Of a stretch of DNA of 57,774 nt, positions 43,942-52,543 are shown in pieces (position 1 is the first letter of the stretch; every line of letters starts with the position of its first letter). The notes beneath the pieces were generated by a model. It did no database searches and was not told the DNA's origin. It worked only from the letters and a program-made list of their open reading frames with translations. The stretch is taken from contig NZ_RXNR01000024.1 of the NCBI RefSeq assembly GCF_003966145.1, positions 1-57,774 of the forward strand, written 5' to 3'. A program made the position numbers and the translations under genes. The stretch is from Lysinibacillus telephonicus (GTDB lineage Bacteria; Bacillota; Bacilli; Bacillales_A; Planococcaceae).

Positions 43942-44708
43942 TGATCGATGCACATATCCATCTTGATAAATATGATGACAAGGAACGAAACTATATTTTA
44001 TCGAGTTTAACTGAGCATCAAATTGAAGCTTTAATTGCTGTGTCGTTTGATTTAGCGTCTTGTGTTAAAAATCGAAGCTATTGGGTTGAAGATGCTCGGG
44101 TGAAGCCGGCGTACGGTTTTCATCCGGAGCAAGAAATCCCTTCTTCTCAAGATGTAGAAGCACTTTTTTTATGGATGAAACGGCATGTTCATGAAATGGT
44201 GGCAATTGGCGAGGTTGGGCTGCCTTATTATAAGAAGCTGGAAAGTAATCATCAGCTAGATTATCAGCCTTATATTGAATTGCTAGAGCGGTTTATTCAA
44301 GTTTCTGCAGCGTGGAAGAAGCCGATTGTGTTGCATGCCGTTTATGAGGATGCACATATCGCCTGTGATTTACTTGAAAAGCACGGCGCTACAAAAGCTC
44401 ATTTCCATTGGTTTAAAGGGGATGAAGTAGTTGTTAAGCGAATGATTAATAATGGCTACTTTATTTCTATTACGCCAGATGTTCTGTATGAGGACGAAAT
44501 TCAACAGCTCGTGCGCATGTATCCGCTTGAACTAATGATGGTGGAAACAGATGGACCATGGTCTTTTGAAGGACCTTTTACAAACCAGCTGACTGAACCG
44601 AAGATGATGAAGCATTCTATTGATAGAATAGCCCAGCTCCAAAATCGTTCAGTTAAAGAAACCGCGCGAGTATTGTATGAGAATACGAAGAGGTTTTATG
44701 GGATTTAA
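43938..44708 (+). CDS. TatD-family metal-dependent hydrolase in the thi operon
   Basis: The 256-residue TIM-barrel hydrolase has metal ligands in DAHIHLD (HxH), AIGEVGLPYY (Glu), VLHAVYEDAH (His), AHFHWFKGDE (His) and MVETDGPW (Asp). This is the full TatD set. TatD enzymes are best known as DNases, but the superfamily also includes amidohydrolases. It overlaps thiZ by four bases and is under the same TPP riboswitch. This suggests a metabolic role, for example deformylating the imported formylaminopyrimidine in place of YlmB; that is inference. Confidence 0.85.
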   Translation: MMIDAHIHLDKYDDKERNYILSSLTEHQIEALIAVSFDLASCVKNRSYWVEDARVKPAYGFHPEQEIPSSQDVEALFLWMKRHVHEMVAIGEVGLPYYKKLESNHQLDYQPYIELLERFIQVSAAWKKPIVLHAVYEDAHIACDLLEKHGATKAHFHWFKGDEVVVKRMINNGYFISITPDVLYEDEIQQLVRMYPLELMMVETDGPWSFEGPFTNQLTEPKMMKHSIDRIAQLQNRSVKETARVLYENTKRFYGI

Positions 44709-44814
44709 TTATTGTGAAATTGTGGCTTTTTTGGAGCCCCAACTAGATCCAAAATCGGGTTTTGTGATTGAATCTCTTGCTATGCGCGCTAATGCTACAG
44801 TAGCTTCGAATATG

Positions 44815-44853
44815 TAAAAAGGTTGTGTAGAATTTGAATATCTACACAGCCTT
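44815..44853 (-). terminator. Terminator after the SRPBCC gene
   Basis: AAGG-T-TGTGTAGA and TCTACACA-G-CCTT form a 13-base stem (one G-U). The minus strand then has TTTTTACAT. It may also serve the thi operon on the plus strand, where the T tract is poor. Confidence 0.7.
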
Positions 44854-44864
44854 ATTAAATTTAG

Positions 44865-45335
44865 TTATGAAAAAGTAAGGGCAGGCAAAGTTTTACCAGT
44901 TTCCAACAAAGACTTTAAGTTGCTTATAATGGCTGGCCAACCGTTATTAATCCCTTGGAAGCCTTCACTTTCGTCAAAGAAATCCGATGGCAAAAGGTCT
45001 TCATGTTGCAAAATCAATTTGACTGTCGACTCCATCGGCTGAAGTTTAAAGGTTACTTTAGGTAAACATTGACGTTGAGTTTGATCTTCTACCCAAAGAA
45101 ATGTATATGAAAGAAGTTGATGGGGCTCATAAGCAATAAGTGTGCCATCGTCCGTAATGTTTCCATTTTCATCAAAAAACGTAACAAGCGATCCTTCTTT
45201 CCAATCAGATTGAATCTTTCTTCCGAACCAATACTTCTCAGTAAATTCACTGTTCGTTAAAGCTTCCCAAAGTTTTTCAGGTGTCGTTGCAATGTAAGTA
45301 ACATAATGAAATGATGTGGTAGTTATAGGAATCAT
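44865..45335 (-). CDS. SRPBCC (AHSA1/START-like) domain protein
   Basis: The 156-residue single-domain protein has the opening YVTYIATTPEKLWEALTNSE, then FTEKYWFGRKIQSDWKEGS. A middle ending YEPHQLLSYTFLW and a C-terminal helix NNGWPAIISNLKSLLETGK follow, the classic order of AHSA1/YndB-type SRPBCC proteins. These bind hydrophobic ligands in a cavity; no ligand can be named. The ribosome binding site is weak (AAAAAGGG directly at the ATG). It is not linked to neighbours. Confidence 0.83.
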   Translation of the reverse strand: MIPITTTSFHYVTYIATTPEKLWEALTNSEFTEKYWFGRKIQSDWKEGSLVTFFDENGNITDDGTLIAYEPHQLLSYTFLWVEDQTQRQCLPKVTFKLQPMESTVKLILQHEDLLPSDFFDESEGFQGINNGWPAIISNLKSLLETGKTLPALTFS

Positions 45336-45360
45336 CCCTTTTTATAGAATTTCCAAATTT

Positions 45361-45869
45361 TTAATTGTGTAAAAACAGCACCATTAAATCTTCATCAAAG
45401 TACAGTTCCCTATCTTTTATAGCCCTTGGTTCAACACCGTAAGTTTCAAAGCCTAAAGACTTGTAAAGCATTTTTGCAGAGTCGTTAGTAGAGACGACTT
45501 GCAGAATCAATTGCTCTAATCCTTCTGTTTCTTTTGCGCGCTGAATAACCTCAAACATTAAAGCTTTCCCCACACCCTGACCTCGTGTTTCGGGTGCAAC
45601 ATACATGCCATAAATATTCCCTTTATGCTGTGATTTTAAAAGGGACTCACGTATAAAAGTTACAACTCCAACTAATAAACCATCCGTATTATACGCACCA
45701 AGCACAAACTTATCTTCATCCGGTCGAATGCCTCTTGGACCATTTCAGTTGTGAACACCGCTTCCCTTTCATATGTAGAACCAAAGCTTTCCGGATTAGT
45801 TTGCAATGCTCTTAGTCGAAGCCCTTGATAATCCTCTGCATCTGCTTCATTTAATACATGAATTTTCAT
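45361..45869 (-). pseudogene. GNAT-family acetyltransferase gene with a frameshift
   Basis: The first frame from ATG 45869 gives MKIHVLNEADAEDYQGLRLR, ALQTNPESFGSTYEREAVFT and leaves the reading sense after QEAFD. The second frame gives KFVLGAYNTDGLLVGVVTF and the acetyl-CoA-binding motif VAPETRGQGVGKALMFEVIQ, then NDSAKMLYKSLGFETYGVEP to the stop at 45361. Together they make a normal N-acetyltransferase of about 168 residues. The break is near 45718-45727, in TTCGACCGGATGAAG, where skipping one base gives PDEDKFVLG. It is a recent mutation or a sequence error. It is 10 bases from the RocB gene. Confidence 0.82.
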
Positions 45870-45879
45870 ACTGCTCCCC

Positions 45880-47484
45880 TCATTTGTTCATAGTTTCTTT
45901 ATCAACAAAACGCAGCAACTGATAGATTAAGTCCGGCATTTCGTAAAAAGCACTCTTCATATGCAACCTTTCTGAAATTTGATGAGCGTCTTTTCCATAA
46001 GGACCTACATTCAACACAGGTGCCTTGAACTTCGCGATATGGTCAAATGGTATATCATAAGTACGTTTCCAAACAGGGGTGTTCATTTCATATGCCTGCC
46101 ACCCATTGTCCTCGCTTAATTGGCAATAGCTTAAATCACTAATGCCATTAAAATAATGAACTTGCTGCAACGGAATTTCATATGGCTTGGATGCCTGCAA
46201 CACTAGTTCTATTGCCTTTTTAGCTAAAGGATGATCGCTTGAATTAACCGCAGGATAAAATGGCGGTACGAATAACACAACAACTGCCGGTGCCAACTCC
46301 TGGCAATGAATCATTAATTTATCTGCAATGAAAAATGACTGATCACGCTCATCTAAATCAAGACGGGCAATTACTTCTTCAATCAGCTTTTCAACTGCAG
46401 GTTCACCAAGCTTTTTCTTTGCATAGCTTAGTAGTTCACTATAACGAATTGTACGTATTTTACCGAGTGGGTTAATATTCATTTTTGCACAGACTTCATC
46501 ATAGCGTTCCTGACATTTTTCCATCGCACGAACTGTAACTTGCTCAAACAAGTCTAAAATTTCTGCTGCACTGCGCTTCATTAAAAAAACATTATACATT
46601 GCCACCGCTCGATACGGTGTTTGAGTAGAGTATTGTTCCTTTAAATCTTGTAGTTTCAATGCAACCGGAAGTGGTGTTCGTTCACCGTAAACTGTTTCAC
46701 AAAAAGCGTCGTTCCATTCCATTTCGGTTGCTAAAAATGCACTCATAAAAGGTGCACTTAATCCCTTTAAAGGCTCACCCACATGTGTTTCCTTACCATA
46801 AAATAAGGCTGCTGGCATCACTTTTCCAATTGATCCTGTATAAATGTATTCTTGTAAATCATACGGGTCTTGTGAAAAAGATGGTTCACTGTTTAAAAAC
46901 AGACAGATGTCCAACTCATAGCTTTCCGCTATCTGTGCTATATGCACCGCTGCTTTACGCATTCCGGCCGAGTTTACTTCTTCATCTGGCACAGTAATCA
47001 GCAGCAAGTTCATCTCCCATCGTTCCTCGATAGCACGCTCTAGCACTTGCATATGGAGAGCAAGGCCCATCTTCATATCCATCACACCGCGCCCAAATAA
47101 GTAATCCCCTGTTTCTAAATCCTTCTGTGCCTGCTCATTCAACATTCCCTTCTCCTCTTTAAATGCTTGAGTTAACTCCTCTGGTAATGTAGCAAGCGGC
47201 ATAAGCGCACCATATTCTTCAATTTGAACTGTATCAAAATGGCTAATAAGCACAACAGTCTTTTTTGATTGTGGATGTTTATACATCGCTGATACGACCT
47301 GTCTGCCTCCTTCAACATCTACCGTTTGTAAGTAGTCACGGTTCGTTTGGAAATACGGAAGCAGCTGAAATTTAGCATATAATTTTTTGGAAAATTCCTG
47401 TTCCCCTTTTGTTAACGTTTGGCTCTCCCAGCTTACTAGCTCACATAATAGCATTTTTAACTTTTCTGGTGTATCCCATCTCAT
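45880..47484 (-). CDS. rocB: M20-family peptidase, arginine utilization protein RocB-like
   Basis: The 534-residue protein carries M20-type metal sites: VLISHFDTVQIEEYG, FGRGVMDMKMGLALHMQ and VPDEEVNSAGM. The long C-terminal part (PVWKRTYDIPFDHIAKFKAP, NVGPYGKDAHQISERLHM) is characteristic of RocB. In B. subtilis rocB belongs to the arginine catabolic genes, though its reaction is not settled. Here no other roc gene is adjacent. AGGGGTGGGA precedes the ATG. The frameshifted GNAT gene follows within 11 bases. Confidence 0.85.
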   Translation of the reverse strand: MRWDTPEKLKMLLCELVSWESQTLTKGEQEFSKKLYAKFQLLPYFQTNRDYLQTVDVEGGRQVVSAMYKHPQSKKTVVLISHFDTVQIEEYGALMPLATLPEELTQAFKEEKGMLNEQAQKDLETGDYLFGRGVMDMKMGLALHMQVLERAIEERWEMNLLLITVPDEEVNSAGMRKAAVHIAQIAESYELDICLFLNSEPSFSQDPYDLQEYIYTGSIGKVMPAALFYGKETHVGEPLKGLSAPFMSAFLATEMEWNDAFCETVYGERTPLPVALKLQDLKEQYSTQTPYRAVAMYNVFLMKRSAAEILDLFEQVTVRAMEKCQERYDEVCAKMNINPLGKIRTIRYSELLSYAKKKLGEPAVEKLIEEVIARLDLDERDQSFFIADKLMIHCQELAPAVVVLFVPPFYPAVNSSDHPLAKKAIELVLQASKPYEIPLQQVHYFNGISDLSYCQLSEDNGWQAYEMNTPVWKRTYDIPFDHIAKFKAPVLNVGPYGKDAHQISERLHMKSAFYEMPDLIYQLLRFVDKETMNK

Positions 47485-47667
47485 AGATGTCCCACCCCTT
47501 CTGTTTGCTGTGAATTAATTTCGATTGTTGTAATATTTAGACAAATGGTGTTGCAATCCCTTTAAAGGATTGAAAAAACATATGAAGCAAATCATAATGA
47601 TAATTTTGAATGTTATAGTAAAATTTACTTACCTTAACAACTATTAATAGAAATGGAGAATGCTAGT

Positions 47668-48300
47668 ATGAATTTTGAAGATCTAGTAAGATTACGTCAC
47701 TCCGCAGTAAATTTCATTGAAGATGAACAAATGACCGAAGACGATTTTAAAAACATCTTCGAGCTAACAAAATTAGCACCTAGCGCTTATAATTTACAAT
47801 TCACGAATTATCTCGTGATTACCGATAAAGAAAAGAAAGAGCGAGTTTTTGAATTAAGCTACCGCCAATATAAAATACATACGGCAAGTGCAGTAGTTAT
47901 TGTAATGGGCAATAAAAATAGCCTCGAGGTTTCCGAAGCTGAGAGAATCTATAATCCAATGAAAATGTTAAAAATGATGGATGAAGTAGAATTCAATATG
48001 ACGATGGACATGATTAAAAAATATAGTGATGGATTAAAAAAAGATCCACATGAAGTGGACTTAGAATTATATCGAAACGCTGGACTCCATGCCATGCTAT
48101 TCATGTTAAGCGCAAAGCATTTCGGTTTCGATACATGCCCGATGCATGTCCACAATATTGAGGAATTAAGAAAAGAATTCAATATCCCTAATCATTTACA
48201 ACCGATAATGATGATTACTATCGGAAAAAGTGTTGATAAAGAACGTCCCCGTGGCTATCGTAAACCGGTTGGAGAGTTTGTTAGTTTTAATGGGTATTGA
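47668..48300 (+). CDS. Nitroreductase-family flavoprotein
   Basis: The 210-residue FMN-dependent oxidoreductase has family features: VRLRHSAVNF near the start (FMN phosphate contacts), FELTKLAPSAYNLQFTNYLV, a middle AGLHAMLFMLSAKHFGFDTC, and MMITIGKSVDKERPRGYRKP at the end. Such enzymes reduce nitro compounds, quinones or enoates with NAD(P)H; the substrate is unknown. The ATG at 47668 follows ATGGAGAA; an ATG at 47653 lies ahead of that site. It has its own terminator. Confidence 0.87.
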   Translation: MNFEDLVRLRHSAVNFIEDEQMTEDDFKNIFELTKLAPSAYNLQFTNYLVITDKEKKERVFELSYRQYKIHTASAVVIVMGNKNSLEVSEAERIYNPMKMLKMMDEVEFNMTMDMIKKYSDGLKKDPHEVDLELYRNAGLHAMLFMLSAKHFGFDTCPMHVHNIEELRKEFNIPNHLQPIMMITIGKSVDKERPRGYRKPVGEFVSFNGY

Positions 48301-48368
48301 TGTGACGAGGCTGGTAATCTTCCCCTAGAATTAGATACTAAACAGATGAAGTTGTTTTGAAAATAATA

Positions 48369-48404
48369 AAGCGTTTCTATTAGATAATTGATAGAAACGC
48401 TTTT
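48369..48404 (+). terminator. Terminator after the nitroreductase gene
   Basis: AAGCGTTTCTAT (48369-48380) pairs perfectly with ATAGAAACGCTT (48391-48402), followed by TTCGG. It also has A-rich bases on the other side and could serve the leftward pseudogene. Confidence 0.8.
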
Positions 48405-48410
48405 CGGTTA

Positions 48411-48700
48411 TTATATTATCATGTTCTTTTCTAAAGTAATTTCTAAATTTTTTATGAATACTTGATATGCTCTTGTATAATCCAATTTTTCTTTGTACGT
48501 TTGACTTATAATATCATTCTTTAAAATTTTACCTGTTTCTAGAATTATTTAAATAAATGTAAGCATCTCTTCAGAAGTAAATTTGCAACTTCTAAATTGT
48601 AATAACTTATTCCGAACAATTGGTGGCCAAATAACACTCCGTTTAACCATTCTTTAAAATCCTCTACTGAAATTGATTTTAATAAATCAGAAGTAGTCAT
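48411..48700 (-). pseudogene. Decayed gene of unknown family
   Basis: From an ATG at 48700 the minus strand encodes MTTSDLLKSISVEDFKEWLN and GVLFGHQLF, then loses frame. The adjacent frame continues RNKLLQFRSCKFTSEEMLTF, a stop, and then IILETGKILKNDIISQTYKE followed by KLDYTRAYQVFIKNLEITLE and KNMII to a stop at 48411. With one frameshift and one stop removed it would be a helical protein of about 95 residues. The family is not recognised. It lies beside the PadR promoter. Confidence 0.55.
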
Positions 48701-48817
48701 TGCTTTTCCGTGCCCATACCATTCACCTTAATCCTTTTTCAAGTGTAACGTTTGTCCTAACTCACTGATTTTTATTCTGAAAATTCCCACTTGTTTTTCC
48801 ACTACGTTTTGATTATT

Positions 48818-48838
48818 ATATATCTAAATGATATATAT
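48818..48838 (+). promoter_or_regulatory. Palindromic operator upstream of the padR gene
   Basis: TATATATC-TAAAT-GATATATA is a perfect eight-five-eight inverted repeat ending 22 bases before the TTG start. A second nested repeat, TATCTAAA...TTTAGATA (about 48822-48849), overlaps it. PadR repressors commonly autoregulate from such sites. Confidence 0.6.
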
Positions 48839-48860
48839 CTTTTAGATAGGTGGGTGGAAT

Positions 48861-49424
48861 TTGAAAAATTATAACGATACAACCTACGCCATTTTAGGAA
48901 TTTTAACTACTAACTGTAGATCTGGCTATTCCATTAAACAGTTTATTGACCAAAGTCTTAATCATTTTTGGAAAATTAGTTATGGCCAAATATATCCAAC
49001 ATTAAAATTAATTGTCCAAGAGGAATTGGCGGAGGTCCATACTTCATCTTCTACAGGTAAGCCGGATAAGCATGAATACTATCTTACTGAGAAAGGGATA
49101 GAAACCTTAAAAAATTGGTTAGAAAAACCGATTGAACAGCTCCCAGTTGAACGAAATGAAATATTGCTTAAATTGTTTTTTGGCCGATTTCAGTCCCGTG
49201 AAAAAACGATCTCCCTTCTAGAAAATTACAAGGAAAAATTAGAAAATCGCTATCAAACGTATGTATCGATTGAACAGGCAATTATTAATTATCCAGACAA
49301 TGATACAGATCCGGATTCAATGTATTGGTTATTTACGTTGGATTATGGAAAAAGAACAACTAGAGCTTCTATTGAATGGTGTGAATTTACTCTCGAAAAG
49401 TTTTTAAATAAGGAGGATTCATAA
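48861..49424 (+). CDS. PadR-family transcriptional regulator
   Basis: The 187-residue protein has the PadR winged helix: YAILGILTTNCRSGYSIKQF, then SYGQIYPTLKLIVQEELAEV and a wing HEYYLTEKGIETLKNWL. A C-terminal dimerisation helix region (about 95-185, subfamily s2-like, with VERNEILLKLFFGRF) follows. The start is TTG at 48861 after GGTGGGTGG. The stop codon overlaps the next gene's ATG (TAATG), so it is coupled to the DUF4188 gene, which it probably represses. Confidence 0.87.
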   Translation: MKNYNDTTYAILGILTTNCRSGYSIKQFIDQSLNHFWKISYGQIYPTLKLIVQEELAEVHTSSSTGKPDKHEYYLTEKGIETLKNWLEKPIEQLPVERNEILLKLFFGRFQSREKTISLLENYKEKLENRYQTYVSIEQAIINYPDNDTDPDSMYWLFTLDYGKRTTRASIEWCEFTLEKFLNKEDS

Positions 49425-49903
49425 TGGCTAAGCAAGTTTTTAGTGGGCGTTATACGACGGAAAATACTGAAGACATTGTTGTTTTTATTATCGGAATGAG
49501 GGTTAACAAACGTCTCGCTTTTCACAAATGGCTACCTGTATTTAACGCTATGCCTGGAATGATTAAAGAACTTTATACAAATAAAGAAGAATTGGGATTC
49601 TTATCGATGGAAAGCTATTTCGGTCTAAGAACGACTGTCATGATACAATATTGGCGTTCAATGGATGACCTCCTCGCCTATGCAAAATCAGAAAAGCACT
49701 TAACTGCGTGGAAAAATTTCAATCAAAAGGTCGGCAAGAATGATGCTGTTGGAATTTATCATGAAACCTACCAATTGAAAAGTGGAAACTATGAAGCTTT
49801 TTATGGCAATATGCCTCATTACGGCTTAGGCAAAGCATTAAACCCCATTCCAGTCACAGCAAAACTAAATTCCGCGCGGGAACGGCTTAAAAGTAAAAGT
49901 TAA
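49424..49903 (+). CDS. DUF4188 family protein (monooxygenase-like ferredoxin fold)
   Basis: The 159-residue protein has family stretches VVFIIGMRVNKRLAFHKWLP, then SYFGLRTTVMIQYWRSMDDL and the C-terminal GIYHETYQLKSGNYEAFYGN and MPHYGLGKA. DUF4188 resembles antibiotic-biosynthesis-monooxygenase folds and phenylacetaldoxime dehydratase-like heme proteins. Its reaction is unknown. PadR-DUF4188 pairs are common in Bacilli, which suggests induction by a small aromatic or antibiotic-like compound. AAGGAGGA precedes the ATG. Confidence 0.83.
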   Translation: MAKQVFSGRYTTENTEDIVVFIIGMRVNKRLAFHKWLPVFNAMPGMIKELYTNKEELGFLSMESYFGLRTTVMIQYWRSMDDLLAYAKSEKHLTAWKNFNQKVGKNDAVGIYHETYQLKSGNYEAFYGNMPHYGLGKALNPIPVTAKLNSARERLKSKS

Positions 49904-50051
49904 TTTTAGGAAGGTTTGCATAAATAATCGTTTAATCATTCGAGGTTTCCAATGACAATTTTTATATATTACGAAATTAAATTAAGATAATCATGCATTT
50001 TCAATAAAAGGTACTCAACAACTACATGGAAAAAATCATATTGAAATTGTA

Positions 50052-50093
50052 AAAGCCGATTACGGATTATTGTAATCGGCTTTAGCCTTTTTT
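50052..50093. terminator. Terminator between the DUF4188 gene and the defence island
   Basis: AAAGCCGATTAC (50052-50063) pairs perfectly with GTAATCGGCTTT (50072-50083), followed on the plus strand by AGCCTTTTTT. On the minus strand a short TTTT follows the stem, so it may also end the leftward defence genes. Confidence 0.85.
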
Positions 50094-50131
50094 AGTTAAG
50101 AAGAACATATCTTTATTAGCATAATTTTTTT

Positions 50132-52543
50132 CTAAATCTTAGACACTAGATCACTCATAATTTTAGATGGGTTTTGTTTTAAACGTTCAAAATTAATTTC
50201 TTCAACAATTTCATTAAAAGAATGTACTAGAGAATTTGTTTTCCATAAAAACTCATGACCAAATAACTTAAAAGATTTTATCTTCGTCTTATGTGTGATT
50301 TGGTAAGAATCTAGCTCGATTTCAATCTTATCAAATTTTCCTTTTAACATTATCCAAAATTGACGTTGTTGCTCAGAGATAAATAATTCCTGAATTATAG
50401 TTGCGTCATTGTATAAATATTCCTCTACTACAATTGGTTCGGCTATTACATATTTACTTAAAAAAATAGTAGGAACTCTTGGTGTCCATTCTTGAACCTT
50501 GAATATAAGCTGCGCAGCATTTTTACGATCAACTCTATGAAGAATCCCTTCTTCTTTGAGTCCATCCACGGTAGCTAAAACGATTTTCTTTGCTTTACTC
50601 CAATCCTTTGGAAGTAACTTTTCATCAACTGAAACTTCCCGATCTATTATTACCTTTTTTAAAAAACCTTTTACTGGAACAATTAAAACATACTCCCGAT
50701 TAGAATTATATAAAAATTCCTTCGTCCCTTTTGGTAAAATGCCTTCACTTTGCAATTCATCTGCACTTTTATTTAAAAGATTGTCAATGATAGACTCTAC
50801 TAATTTTGTCGCATTTGGTAGAAATGGAAGTCCACCAATATTAACCTTTTCAATACTTTTATAAAGATAATGTTCTTTGTATCGATCCGTTTCATTCCAT
50901 GGAAATAAAACATATGCCCCAAAAGCTGTTCGTTCATATACACCATCACTTTCTGCAACGATGGCATCACGATAACGATGCATTGTGTTAATATCGTCTT
51001 CCATTGGACCAGGACCATTATCCTCTTCATCATTTAAATTAATTCGATATTTTGCATCAAAAATATATTGAAAGTGATATTCGCGTCCAAGCTTCTCAAT
51101 GCTCAACATTGTATCAGGTTTTTGATTTACTGTAATTTTCTTTTTAGTATTGTATTGATACTGTAAACGAATGATTTCACCTGTTTGGTAATTTCGAAAA
51201 ACTCTCTTAGGCCCACTATTTTGACTTAAATTGACGACCAATCCATCAGTAGATACCTTAATGATATCTTGAGATATCTGTTCACATTTCTCATTAAGGA
51301 TTTTACCTAACTTAATAAATGTCCAATATTCATAAAGAGTTGCAATATCTTTAATCGACATTTTATACAGCTCGCCCTGTAGGATAACACCTTTCGAAAG
51401 AATTCCGTAAATTTGAAATACATCCCGATATCCAGCGGCCATTTGCATCACAAGACTAGTAACTGATCTATCTAATTTGCCAATACTAATCCAGAAATGA
51501 TTCTTTATTTTTTGTTCTAAACGTTTTTTCATATCTTCTAAAAGATCTAATATTACTGGGTCTGGAGCCTTATCAAATCTTTTATTGGCAGAGGCATTTA
51601 CAATTTGTTTATGAAGAAATTCGATTCTTGCATAAAGTCGCATTAATGTCATTTTAACATAGCGGTTTTCGTGGGTATCCGTTGTGTTTACCTTTTTTAT
51701 TAACAGTCCCTTTTTAGGGAGCATTTGAGTGCAGTTAATAGGAATTCCGTTTTCTACCTCAATAAATAAATTAGCGTTTTTCCTTAAGTAAGCTCGTCCC
51801 CTACTATCCTGCTTTCTTAAACGATCGCCTCGTACTTCTTCATGAATTGTTTCTAATCGTCGGTGTGGTCGTTGTTCAATCAAACTAATGGCCTTCATAT
51901 AGTCGTTAAAATGTTTTTGGAGTAATCGATAAAACTCAACTCCAGTCGGTTCTTTAAAAACTTCTGCAGATCCCTGTAAATAAGTTCGTTTTATAAAGGC
52001 ATACGCCAAATTATAGATTTCTTCATTCACTTCATCTAATAAGGCACGATAATCCTTTTTGTAGTCAAGTTTCGTCGGATAAACTTCAATGACAACTGAT
52101 AATAGTGTTTCATTTTGCTCATCACGAATTTCAAAATTACTAAAACCAACTTCATTTTGGAAATGTAATGTGCCTGTTAATGCATTGGTATTTAAGAATG
52201 GATGGATAGCATTTCGAAAGCCCTCGTATTCATGCCAAAATTTAATTCCTCTATCTCCTTCTGGTTGGATCTGCAACTCATACATCCCATTTTCAAAGAA
52301 GATTGGTAAAAAGGATTGTCCAGTACTTTCAACTAATTTGCCACTATGAACATCAAATATTTTTATATCTGCTTCTTTTGAGCAACTAAAAAACATAGCT
52401 TCTTGATTTCCAATAAAAGATTTATAACTATCCTTATTATATCTTTGTAAATCAAGGTTTCCCGTTATGGCTAAGAAAAGATCGTTAGTCTTTATGGTTA
52501 ATAGTTGAATCCCTTTAAGAAATCCAGAATGAAGTGAATCCAT
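50132..52543 (-). CDS. DUF2357/DUF524 PD-(D/E)xK nuclease of a McrBC-like system (COG1700 type)
   Basis: The 803-residue protein is the presumed nuclease partner of the McrB-like ATPase. An N-terminal beta-rich part (to about 170) is followed by a helical middle with DUF2357-like features (ENRYVKMTLMRLYARIEFLH near 292). A conserved YEYW then appears at 404-407. The catalytic core is P476-D477, then the D496-A-K498 triad in YIFDAKYRI and HRYRDAIVAE near 522. PD...D-x-K fits the PD-(D/E)xK fold of DUF524. About 260 more residues follow, perhaps contacting the ATPase or DNA. Proteins of this type pair with McrB homologues as predicted virus-defence components. Its start overlaps the McrB-like gene by 29 bases. 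Confidence 0.82.
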   Translation of the reverse strand: MDSLHSGFLKGIQLLTIKTNDLFLAITGNLDLQRYNKDSYKSFIGNQEAMFFSCSKEADIKIFDVHSGKLVESTGQSFLPIFFENGMYELQIQPEGDRGIKFWHEYEGFRNAIHPFLNTNALTGTLHFQNEVGFSNFEIRDEQNETLLSVVIEVYPTKLDYKKDYRALLDEVNEEIYNLAYAFIKRTYLQGSAEVFKEPTGVEFYRLLQKHFNDYMKAISLIEQRPHRRLETIHEEVRGDRLRKQDSRGRAYLRKNANLFIEVENGIPINCTQMLPKKGLLIKKVNTTDTHENRYVKMTLMRLYARIEFLHKQIVNASANKRFDKAPDPVILDLLEDMKKRLEQKIKNHFWISIGKLDRSVTSLVMQMAAGYRDVFQIYGILSKGVILQGELYKMSIKDIATLYEYWTFIKLGKILNEKCEQISQDIIKVSTDGLVVNLSQNSGPKRVFRNYQTGEIIRLQYQYNTKKKITVNQKPDTMLSIEKLGREYHFQYIFDAKYRINLNDEEDNGPGPMEDDINTMHRYRDAIVAESDGVYERTAFGAYVLFPWNETDRYKEHYLYKSIEKVNIGGLPFLPNATKLVESIIDNLLNKSADELQSEGILPKGTKEFLYNSNREYVLIVPVKGFLKKVIIDREVSVDEKLLPKDWSKAKKIVLATVDGLKEEGILHRVDRKNAAQLIFKVQEWTPRVPTIFLSKYVIAEPIVVEEYLYNDATIIQELFISEQQRQFWIMLKGKFDKIEIELDSYQITHKTKIKSFKLFGHEFLWKTNSLVHSFNEIVEEINFERLKQNPSKIMSDLVSKI

